A stretch of DNA of 9,924 nucleotides from positions 1-9,924 of the forward strand of contig JAMONK010000140.1 in NCBI GenBank assembly GCA_027065835.1, in the 5' to 3' direction. The position numbers were made by a program, and so were the translations under genes. Source of the DNA: Thermococcus sp. Its GTDB lineage: Archaea > Methanobacteriota_B > Thermococci > Thermococcales > Thermococcaceae. Below are positions 1-4,893 of the stretch, one piece after another. Below the pieces are notes generated by a model. It ran no database searches. It was not told the origin of the DNA and saw nothing but the letters and a program-made list of their open reading frames with translations. Each line of letters begins with the position of its first letter. Within the stretch, counting starts at the first letter, position 1.

Positions 1-9
1 GCCGCAAAC

Positions 10-16
10 TTTATAA
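10..16 (+). promoter_or_regulatory. TATA box for tRNA-Pro
   Basis: TTTATAA lies with its centre about 32 bases upstream of the tRNA-Pro 5' end and is preceded by an A-rich stretch that could be the BRE. The spacing fits archaeal TBP/TFB-dependent tRNA transcription, with a start a few bases before the mature tRNA. It is seen directly; use as a promoter is inferred from position. Confidence 0.7.
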
Positions 17-44
17 GTTTTACAAATTCTCTAAGGGCGGGCAT

Positions 45-122
45 GGGGCCGTGGGGTAGCTTGGCCTATCCTTCCGGCTTCGGGAGCCGGGGACCCGAGT
101 TCGAATCTCGGCGGCCCCACCA
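45..122 (+). tRNA. tRNA-Pro: tRNA-Pro (anticodon CGG)
   Basis: A complete cloverleaf can be folded. The acceptor stem GGGGCCG (45-51) pairs perfectly with CGGCCCC (112-118). The anticodon stem CCGGC/GCCGG (74-78/86-90) carries a seven-base loop with anticodon CGG (81-83), which reads the proline codon CCG. The T stem CCGAG/CTCGG (95-99/107-111) holds the TTCGAAT loop. The discriminator is A119 and the CCA end is encoded (120-122), as is common in Thermococcales. There is no intron. The D stem is weak (G-T and T-T pairs at its ends), but the GG of the D loop is present at 63-64. Confidence 0.96.
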
Positions 123-395
123 TTCAACCCTTTCTTCGAAAGCGCTGGCGGAAGAGTAGGTGCTTTTTGAAAGTTGCTGATTTGTCAAGTGGGTTTTTAC
201 CCAAGTTATCTTTTTGGAGAATGTTTCGCTCTTTGAAAATTAGAGTTGAAACAATTCTAAATGCTTTAGTTTGGTGTTAAACCCCTTTGGACTTGCCCTT
301 TGTTGATACACAACTGACTTTTGCCCGTTGGGGGGAAAGGGCGCTTTTTTCGCCAGCCTTTCTCAAAGGCTGAGCGCAAGTTTCAAGGGATAAAA
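123..395. other. Gene-free spacer between tRNA genes, with inverted repeats
   Basis: No open frame here has a credible start, ribosome binding site and Thermococcus-like codons. The stretch is AT-rich compared with its surroundings. It holds a small hairpin (TGGGT/ACCCA, 190-194/199-203), an imperfect inverted repeat at 223-252, and an 8-bp perfect hairpin at 354-372 preceded by a six-T run. I recognise no RNA family. Decay of an old integrated element beside a tRNA is possible, but I see no duplicated tRNA 3' end that would mark an attachment site. Confidence 0.6.
354..372. repeat. Perfect 8-bp hairpin upstream of tRNA-Gln promoter
   Basis: CAGCCTTT (354-361) and AAAGGCTG (365-372) are perfect complements around a CTC loop. 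Just before it, GGCG (340-343) can pair with CGCC (351-354) around a loop containing TTTTTT (345-350). The pairing is seen directly. Role unknown: it may end transcription coming from upstream or be part of a small RNA. Confidence 0.5.
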
Positions 396-403
396 TTTAT
401 AAA
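396..403 (+). promoter_or_regulatory. TATA box for tRNA-Gln
   Basis: TTTATAAA has its centre about 31 bases before the tRNA-Gln 5' end, nearly the same spacing as for the tRNA-Pro promoter. An A-rich BRE-like stretch precedes it. This shows the two tRNA genes have separate promoters. Confidence 0.75.
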
Positions 404-430
404 GACACGCCTGAACCTACCAACGGGTAC

Positions 431-506
431 AGCCCCGTGGTGTAGCGGCCAAGCATCGGGGACTCTGGATCCCTGGACCGGGGTTCGAATCCCCGCGGGG
501 CTACCA
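431..506 (+). tRNA. tRNA-Gln: tRNA-Gln (anticodon CTG)
   Basis: The acceptor stem AGCCCCG (431-437) pairs fully with CGGGGCT (496-502). The anticodon arm 458-474 carries loop CTCTGGA with anticodon CTG (465-467), reading the glutamine codon CAG. The T stem CGGGG/CCCCG (479-483/491-495) encloses TTCGAAT. The discriminator is A503 and CCA is encoded (504-506). There is no intron. An open frame running through this gene on the plus strand (321-602) is spurious. Confidence 0.96.
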
Positions 507-818
507 CAGCCCCACTTTCATCCATGTGCATTTTCGAATTTCAAACCGCATGTTATACCCCATTTAGTACTTTTAATCTTGGGACTTGCCCCAGTTATGT
601 GATTTTTGCTGGTCATGTTCCCACGCTCTCTCCGTACACGCTTTTTAACTTCCTCATCACGGTGTTATGTTGTAAAATATTCAATATCTTGATGAATTAA
701 CCACGACGTTGAAGGGGTCCGTTGGTCTTTTCACGGAATGTCCGACCCGTTTCACCAAGAAAACGCCTTGTACTCAAAGTTACACCCCAAACTCCCCTTT
801 TCAAACTTTTAGAGTAGG
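507..818. other. Gene-free region, no recognised content
   Basis: More than 300 bases with no supported gene on either strand. Short open frames lack ribosome binding sites and the AGG/GAG/ATA-rich codon use of the neighbouring genes. RTGATGA-like (C-box-like) stretches occur, for example on the minus strand near 655-662, but they lack CTGA boxes at suitable spacing, so no C/D sRNA is called. The region is T-rich and probably holds transcript ends from the tRNA-Gln unit. Confidence 0.55.
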
Positions 819-826
819 TTTAAATA
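819..826 (+). promoter_or_regulatory. TATA box for the regulator pair
   Basis: TTTAAATA lies about 60 bases before the ATG at 884, predicting a start near 848 and a leader of about 35 bases. A Shine-Dalgarno GGAGGT (871-876) follows in that leader. The element is seen directly; use is inferred. Confidence 0.65.
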
Positions 827-883
827 CTCTTCCGCCCTATTTAGCTCAAGACTGGACCTTACTCCGGTCGGGAGGTCGTAGTC

Positions 884-1090
884 ATGAGTAGGGACTTTGA
901 GAGTGAGATTGTGGATATGCTTAGGGAGAGGGAACTCACGGTTGCGTTTATCACACGCTTTCTGATGGAGAGAGGTTTCGAGGTTACCAGACAGAAGGTG
1001 GAGAGAACGTTGAGACGGCTGATCAACATGGGCATCGTTGAGGCCAAGATTGGCAACAACGGCAGAAAACACTACAGGTTGGCACGGTGA
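884..1090 (+). CDS. Small winged-helix DNA-binding protein
   Basis: This 68-residue protein is predicted to be a single winged helix-turn-helix domain. A helix at about 3-15 is followed by a V-A-F-I-T-R-F-L helix, a recognition-helix region V-T-R-Q-K-V-E-R-T-L-R-R-L (about 34-46), and a wing ending H-Y-R-L-A-R. The basic, R/K-rich recognition helix fits DNA binding. I do not recognise a named family. The ATG is supported by GGAGGT seven bases upstream and by a TATA box at 819-826. The stop overlaps or abuts the next gene, which encodes a second winged-helix protein, so the two are probably co-transcribed. Its position ahead of the surface-protein operon suggests a regulator of that operon; this is inference. 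Confidence 0.8.
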   Translation: MSRDFESEIVDMLRERELTVAFITRFLMERGFEVTRQKVERTLRRLINMGIVEAKIGNNGRKHYRLAR

Positions 1091-1095
1091 TCGCC

Positions 1096-1527
1096 ATGGG
1101 AACCTCCTCGGTCATACTCGGCAACAGCAGGAGGATGCTGCTCATAGAGTACCTCCGCAGTTGCGAGGGAAAGGCCGAGCTGAGGGACGTGGTCGAGTAC
1201 ATAGCCAGGAACGAGGGCAACACCGACAGAAAGCACAGAAAGAGCGTTTACGTGAGCCTCGTTCAAACGCATATTCCCAAGCTGGAACGGGAGGGGGTCA
1301 TAGCCCTAAGGCATGGTGTGATAACCCTCATCCGGGTCCCCGACGACGTTACAGTTTACATGGAGACTGTAAAGAAGAACGATATAAGCTGGAGTTCCTT
1401 CTACATAGGCCTCTCGCTGATGTTCTTCATGACGGCCATTTACCTTAACAACCTCCACCTTGCGTTGGCCTCGCTCATTTACGCCGGCGTTGGCGTTGTC
1501 CACCACAGGAAAATGAGGCGTATCTAG
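1096..1527 (+). CDS. Membrane-anchored DUF7344-type winged-helix protein
   Basis: This 143-residue protein has a soluble N-terminal domain with the DUF7344 pattern: L-x-N-S-R-R (8-13), a helix L-L-I-E-Y-L, E-L-R-D-V-V-E-Y-I-A (28-37), then K-S-V-Y-V-S-L-V-Q-T-H-I-P-K-L (49-63) and E-G-V-I. Two hydrophobic segments at about 101-116 and 120-136 form a C-terminal hairpin, ending in basic residues. I chose ATG 1096 because GGTGATC (1086-1092), a strong match to the archaeal anti-Shine-Dalgarno, lies just upstream. GTG 1087 in the same frame would add three residues and overlap the stop of the previous gene. DUF7344 proteins are known mainly from haloarchaea and are presumed transcriptional regulators. 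A membrane-bound form could link envelope state to transcription of the adjacent operon, which is inference. Confidence 0.78.
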   Translation: MGTSSVILGNSRRMLLIEYLRSCEGKAELRDVVEYIARNEGNTDRKHRKSVYVSLVQTHIPKLEREGVIALRHGVITLIRVPDDVTVYMETVKKNDISWSSFYIGLSLMFFMTAIYLNNLHLALASLIYAGVGVVHHRKMRRI

Positions 1528-1541
1528 CCCCCCATTTCCGG

Positions 1542-1558
1542 GGTAATCCCCCATTACC
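1542..1558. promoter_or_regulatory. 17-bp perfect inverted repeat, candidate operator
   Basis: GGTAAT (1542-1547) and ATTACC (1553-1558) are perfect complements around CCCCC. A second smaller symmetric element, CAGG/CCTG with GTTAAC inside, follows at 1558-1571. Both lie just upstream of the TATA box at about 1579-1585, where an archaeal activator would bind, and just after two winged-helix genes. A transcript-end hairpin for the regulator pair is the alternative, but no T run follows it. Confidence 0.45.
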
Positions 1559-1576
1559 AGGCGTTAACCTGCCATT

Positions 1577-1585
1577 TCATATATA
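1577..1585 (+). promoter_or_regulatory. TATA box for the surface-protein operon
   Basis: The stretch around CATATATA is the only convincing TATA-like element between the regulator stop (1527) and the first subunit ATG (1749). Transcription would then begin at about 1605-1610, giving a leader of about 140 bases, long for Thermococcales. Use is inferred from position. Confidence 0.55.
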
Positions 1586-1605
1586 CCCCAACGGTTCAAT
1601 AAGTG

Positions 1606-1752
1606 ATGAGCAACCCACGTGGTTGCACGAGGCACTGCGTTGACTTCACCATTGCAGTGGTTGTGAGTGTATCAAGGTTTAGGGATGAACCCCCACTTCA
1701 CCGCTCGCTTCCTTTTCCACAGTGCCTCCTGATTCGGAGGCGAAAAAGATGA
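1606..1752 (+). CDS. Candidate 48-aa leaderless upstream ORF
   Basis: An ATG at 1606 lies about 24 bases past the TATA centre, where a leaderless transcript would start, and opens a 48-codon frame without a stop. It ends with TGA 1750-1752, sharing ATGA with the ATG of the next gene (1749). The peptide begins M-S-N-P-R-G-C and ends R-R-R-K-R; it has three cysteines and is strongly basic. Codon use is not clearly Thermococcus-like, and a frame this long can arise by chance. It may be a leader peptide coupling translation to the first filament subunit, or simply untranslated leader. Confidence 0.25.
   Translation: MSNPRGCTRHCVDFTIAVVVSVSRFRDEPPLHRSLPFPQCLLIRRRKR
1610..1663 (+). promoter_or_regulatory. 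Structured 5' leader with two hairpins
   Basis: GCAACC (1610-1615) pairs with GGTTGC (1621-1626) around CACGT. CACTGC (1633-1638) pairs with GCAGTG (1654-1659) around 15 bases. GTGGTTG occurs twice (1619-1625 and 1657-1663), so the upstream CAACC could pair with either copy, giving alternative folds. The first hairpin would sit at the very 5' end of the predicted mRNA, where it could protect it. Pairings are seen; function is inferred. Confidence 0.4.
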
Positions 1753-2342
1753 GAAAGAATATTGCCCTTGGAATTTTTGGCCTGCTGGTGGCCTTTGGCC
1801 TTGTATTGGGGGCTGGAGCCAACTTCAGGGACTACAACGCTGACAGGAGTGTCCACTGGGACATCGTCAGCGATGACAACGAGCTCATTGATCTGACGCC
1901 CATTCAGCCCTACGCGTACATAAACGACGGTGGCGTCCTCGTCGTTGATATAAGCCCGGACAACCCGAACTACCCAGGCTACGGCCAGGGTCTCAGCCCG
2001 AACTCGGAGTACAACTTCGATGAGGTCTTTAAGGTAAGCAACGACCTCTGGGAGAACAACATGAGCATCGTCGTCAGGATAACCAACGCCAACACCGCGA
2101 TTCAGTTCTACGGTGCGGACAAGAACATCCACTACACCAAGACCGGCCAGGTTGTCTACGCCAGCGACATGGCGAAGAACGACGTCTGCTTTGTGGTCGG
2201 CCCAGGAGAGGCAGTCAAGGTTGGTATGGACTTCACCGTTGGTAACAACGCGATAAACACCACAGAGAGCAGCAACATACACATCCAGGCCTGGAGACTC
2301 GGCACCGAACCCGCCGAACTGGCCGGAAAGTGTGGGCAGTGA
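1749..2342 (+). CDS. DUF1102 secreted filament subunit, TasA/AbpA-like (copy 1)
   Basis: This 197-residue secreted protein has an R-K start, a hydrophobic core at about 5-20 and a likely cleavage after A24 (G-A-G-A before N25-F-R). The mature part is beta-rich and matches DUF1102, a family related to TasA/camelysin and to the AbpA bundling pilin of Pyrobaculum. Its first hundred residues closely resemble the next gene, sharing D-D-N-E-L-I-D-L-T, Q-P-Y, S-P-N and V-S-N-x-L-W-E-N-N. Cys147 and Cys195 near the C terminus could form a disulfide. There are at least two N-glycosylation sequons (N104, N170). ATG 1749 is preferred over an in-frame GTG at 1722 because GGAGG (1736-1740) is eight bases away. 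It heads a five-gene unit with its own signal peptidase. A structural role in a surface fibre is inferred. Confidence 0.82.
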   Translation: MRKNIALGIFGLLVAFGLVLGAGANFRDYNADRSVHWDIVSDDNELIDLTPIQPYAYINDGGVLVVDISPDNPNYPGYGQGLSPNSEYNFDEVFKVSNDLWENNMSIVVRITNANTAIQFYGADKNIHYTKTGQVVYASDMAKNDVCFVVGPGEAVKVGMDFTVGNNAINTTESSNIHIQAWRLGTEPAELAGKCGQ

Positions 2343-2353
2343 GGTGAAGAAAG

Positions 2354-2890
2354 ATGAACAAACTATTCGGACTGGCTTTATTGATGATTGGAATGCTCCT
2401 GGCCGTTGGAGCCGGGGCCAACTTCAGGTATTACTCCGCCGAGAGGCAGGCGAGCTTTGACGTCGTCGCGGACGACAACGAGCTCATTGACCTGACGGCC
2501 CTCCAGCCCTACGTGACCTACGACGCCGGAAAACTCTACGTTGACATAACCCAGTACAACCTGAACAGGCCCGAAGGTGGCGGCAAGGGAATGAGCCCGA
2601 ACACCACGTACGTCTTCGAGGAGATGTTCGAGGTAAGCAACGAGCTCTGGGAGAACAACCAGACCGACTACCCGATATGCGTTAAGATCAAGACCGAGCA
2701 CGATGGTGTTACCATCTTCGCAGGGAACTACACCAACCCGATAGCCGGACCCGCCAGCAACATTCAGTTCACAGTCTACCACGGGAACCCGGTTCCGATC
2801 GGAATGATATTCGACAACACGAACTCAACCCTCGGGAGCTACCAGTTCCAGATGAGCATAGAAGCCCATAGCGGAGCCTGTGAGCAGTGA
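2354..2890 (+). CDS. DUF1102 secreted filament subunit, TasA/AbpA-like (copy 2)
   Basis: This 178-residue paralogue of the preceding protein was probably made by tandem duplication. It has a signal peptide with a hydrophobic core at 4-20 and likely cleavage after A22 (G-A-G-A before N23-F-R-Y-Y). The conserved blocks D-D-N-E-L-I-D-L-T (40-48), M-S-P-N and V-S-N-E-L-W-E-N-N (94-102) match copy 1; the second half has diverged. Sequons N83, N102, N125 and N157 suggest heavier glycosylation than in copy 1. Cys109 and Cys176, two residues before the C-terminal end, echo the late cysteine of copy 1. GAGGTG (2341-2346) is seven bases before the ATG, and the gap to the previous stop is 11 bases. It could be a second major subunit or a minor partner. 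Confidence 0.82.
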   Translation: MNKLFGLALLMIGMLLAVGAGANFRYYSAERQASFDVVADDNELIDLTALQPYVTYDAGKLYVDITQYNLNRPEGGGKGMSPNTTYVFEEMFEVSNELWENNQTDYPICVKIKTEHDGVTIFAGNYTNPIAGPASNIQFTVYHGNPVPIGMIFDNTNSTLGSYQFQMSIEAHSGACEQ

Positions 2891-2930
2891 TTTCTTTTCG
2901 GGGCCTTTGCCCCAACCCCTTTGAGGGGGA
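2891..2930 (+). promoter_or_regulatory. Intergenic T-run and double hairpin; RBS of signal peptidase in a stem
   Basis: After the second subunit stop come TTTCTTTT (2891-2898), a hairpin GGGGC/GCCCC (2900-2904/2909-2913) and a second hairpin CCCCT/AGGGG (2916-2920/2924-2928). The right arm of the second hairpin contains the Shine-Dalgarno GAGGGGGA of the signal peptidase gene. The arrangement could lower expression of the downstream enzyme relative to the subunits by partial termination, mRNA processing or blocked initiation. Pairings are seen; the effect is inferred. Confidence 0.5.
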
Positions 2931-2936
2931 GTGCCC

Positions 2937-3995
2937 ATGAAAAAACTAATCGAACTCATCCTTGCGATCATCATCCTGGTTTTCATTGTAGGCTCATTGG
3001 CAGGCTTCCTCCTCGATAGGCCCGTTTTTCTGTCGTACGCTTATTCTAAAAGCATGACCCCGACCATAGACAAGGGCGACCTCTTCATCATGAACCCCTT
3101 CGCCAGAAACTTCGACGTTGGGGACATCATCGTCTTCCACAGGCACGATGGCTGGACCGTTCACAGGATCTTCGCGGTCACCGATGAGGGTTTCGTAACC
3201 AAAGGGGACAACAACGTAGCCACCGATCAACAGAACGGGCTTTATCCCCCCGTCAAGAGATCGGACATAGCGGGGAAGGTCGTTGTTCTCTTCGGGAAAC
3301 CCCTGGTCATCCGCGGTGGTGGAGCGTTTATCCAATCCGTCAGGGCAAAGTTGAGCAACGTCTACGCGATAGCGGTTCTCCTCCTTGTTGGGGCCTTCCT
3401 GACATTCTCCGGAGGTTCCAAGAGGAGAAAAAGGATTAAATATTATCGGGTGAGCGTTAGGACCCTTTACGCCGCCATCTCAGTGTTCATCATAGCGGGT
3501 TTCCTCTTCGTGACGGTTGCCTCGTGGGGAACGCTGGCCTTCACATACTCATCCACCCTCGCGGGTGGTCAGCGGGCCGGCTGGTACCTCCCCGGCTCGA
3601 CGTTCGAGAAGAACCTGAGCGTTGAGAATCGGGCAGTTTACCCCTTCTACTACTTTGTAAGTGGAGGAAACGAGAGGGCAGAACTTCTGGGCCCCACTTT
3701 CCTCCGCCTTGATGGCGGTTCTAGCGCCAACGTTTCGGTTCACGTTACGGTTCCAACCGACACGAGGATTTACCGCGAGGAGTTTCAGGTGAGGTCGTAT
3801 CCCGCCGTTCTACCAGCATCCCTCATCACGTTCCTGTATTCGTTCAACCCGTATCTGCCGCTCGTTGCCTACGCCCTCTTCCTGTCAGCGATCCTGTGGA
3901 CCTTCTACGTCCTTTCAGGGGTTTCTGAAGGCGACATCATTAGAATCAGAAAACGGAGGGGGAGTATCCTCTCCAAGATACTCGGAGATGGTTAG
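2937..3995 (+). CDS. SipW-like (ER-type) signal peptidase I with extra C-terminal domain
   Basis: This 352-residue membrane serine protease would cut the signal peptides of exported proteins on the outer face of the membrane. TM1 spans about 4-26. The catalytic domain has S39 in S-M-T-P-T, the G-D-I-I-V-F block (62-67), H76 in V-H-R-I (the ER-type histidine in place of bacterial lysine) and D91 in K-G-D-N-N. It continues with TM2 (about 142-158), a basic cytoplasmic loop K-R-R-K-R (162-166), TM3 (about 175-197), an extracytoplasmic beta-rich domain (about 199-300), TM4 (about 305-328) and a basic tail. Archaeal type I peptidases are often roughly half this length, so the C-terminal half is an addition. 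ATG 2937 is chosen over GTG 2931 for its distance from the Shine-Dalgarno. Its neighbours are its likely substrates. Confidence 0.88.
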   Translation: MKKLIELILAIIILVFIVGSLAGFLLDRPVFLSYAYSKSMTPTIDKGDLFIMNPFARNFDVGDIIVFHRHDGWTVHRIFAVTDEGFVTKGDNNVATDQQNGLYPPVKRSDIAGKVVVLFGKPLVIRGGGAFIQSVRAKLSNVYAIAVLLLVGAFLTFSGGSKRRKRIKYYRVSVRTLYAAISVFIIAGFLFVTVASWGTLAFTYSSTLAGGQRAGWYLPGSTFEKNLSVENRAVYPFYYFVSGGNERAELLGPTFLRLDGGSSANVSVHVTVPTDTRIYREEFQVRSYPAVLPASLITFLYSFNPYLPLVAYALFLSAILWTFYVLSGVSEGDIIRIRKRRGSILSKILGDG

Positions 3996-3996
3996 C

Positions 3997-4893
3997 ATGA
4001 GAAAACTTGTGATATTCACAGCCTTCCTGCTTGGACTGCTCCTCATCGTTGGTTCGAGCGGGAACTTTCGGGCTTACACGTCACAGAGGAGCGCAGAATT
4101 CAAGGTAGTCAATGGGAGCAATTCCTACGTCGCCTACCGCTGTCTTTCAGATCCGGTCCCCGTCAACGCGAGCTCCGGCGTCGAGTTCACCGCGATAACC
4201 GTTGAGAACCTGATGGACAAGCTGATAACCGTGCACGTCGTCGGTGACTACTCAAGCCTACCCGATGGGCTCAACGGGAGTGTTGACGGTTCCACTTATA
4301 CACTCGAACCCGGGGAATCCATCTCAATTGGTGGAAGCTTCTCCACGGGCGATGAGGTTGCCAGCGGAACCTACGGTGTTCCACTTACGGTATACGCCCA
4401 GTGGGATGGGGGGAGTGCCGAACTGAGGGACTGCTCCATGTACGCTAAGGTTGAGCAGCCCACCTACGTTCTGAAGAAGGCCATAGTGGGGGGTGTCTAC
4501 AACTACACGGTTGGGGAGTTGTACTCCATAACACTCCAGCTCAACTTCACAAACAACGGCCCGGACGGGGATTTCGTTATAAAGGACGTTATCCCTAACC
4601 CAGGATGGAGGGCAGTTTACCTGGTGGGTTTGCCCCAGCCAAGCTCCGGCAACGCCGACATGCTCATCGGTGTCGGTCACTGCGGCTGTGCCGGATGGGT
4701 AATAGTATGGCACGTTCACGTGGCCCACGGGGAGACCGTGACCCTCAACATCCCCATGGATGTGGTTTTCTTCTGCAACGGAAACTACGTCCTCAACTGT
4801 GGGGCACATTTGTACCGGTGTGGGACACATTCCAAGACGCACGTCGTCTCGAACCGCATCACCGTTCATGTAACTGGAGGTAGATGGCCATGA
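3997..4893 (+). CDS. Secreted two-domain Cys/His-rich protein of the filament operon
   Basis: This 298-residue secreted protein has a signal peptide with hydrophobic core 4-19 and likely cleavage at G-S-S-G before N23-F-R-A-Y, the same mature start as the two DUF1102 subunits. A first beta-sandwich at about 23-150 resembles TasA-type subunits. A second at about 155-295 (L-N-F-T-N-N-G-P, I-K-D-V-I-P-N-P) resembles DUF11-like surface repeats. The second domain is rich in metal-type ligands: H228-C229-x-C231, H239, H241, H244, C260, C268, H271, C275, H278, H282. ATG 3997 is nine bases after GGAG and one base after the previous stop; upstream in-frame starts would lie inside the peptidase gene. 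It is perhaps a tip, linker or anchor subunit. I do not recognise a named family for the whole protein. Confidence 0.75.
   Translation: MRKLVIFTAFLLGLLLIVGSSGNFRAYTSQRSAEFKVVNGSNSYVAYRCLSDPVPVNASSGVEFTAITVENLMDKLITVHVVGDYSSLPDGLNGSVDGSTYTLEPGESISIGGSFSTGDEVASGTYGVPLTVYAQWDGGSAELRDCSMYAKVEQPTYVLKKAIVGGVYNYTVGELYSITLQLNFTNNGPDGDFVIKDVIPNPGWRAVYLVGLPQPSSGNADMLIGVGHCGCAGWVIVWHVHVAHGETVTLNIPMDVVFFCNGNYVLNCGAHLYRCGTHSKTHVVSNRITVHVTGGRWP

Noticed and set aside
45..506. tRNA genes as attachment sites of an integrated element
   Set aside because: No integrase gene and no second copy of either tRNA 3' end is present in the window.
321..602. Plus-strand open frame of 93 codons
   Set aside because: It runs straight through the tRNA-Gln gene, has no ribosome binding site and has unlikely codon use.
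1038..1448. Plus-strand open frame of 136 codons overlapping both winged-helix genes
   Set aside because: Out-of-frame shadow; its Arg/Gly/His-rich product resembles no protein and both overlapping genes have good ribosome binding sites.
1603..1665. C/D box sRNA starting at GTGATGA
   Set aside because: No CTGA D or D' box at usable spacing follows; the GTGATGA is better explained as the predicted transcription start and ATG region.
1698..2282. Minus-strand open frame of 194 codons opposite the first filament subunit, and a similar one at 2378-2782
   Set aside because: Mirror images of strongly biased codons in real genes; no promoter or ribosome binding site, while the plus-strand products are a recognised, duplicated family.
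3865..3996. N-terminal extension of the Cys/His-rich protein to 342 residues
   Set aside because: It would overlap the peptidase gene by over 130 bases and hide the signal peptide; ATG 3997 with GGAG upstream gives a normal secreted protein.
4324..4869. Minus-strand open frame of 181 codons
   Set aside because: Antisense shadow of the Cys/His-rich gene without start signals.
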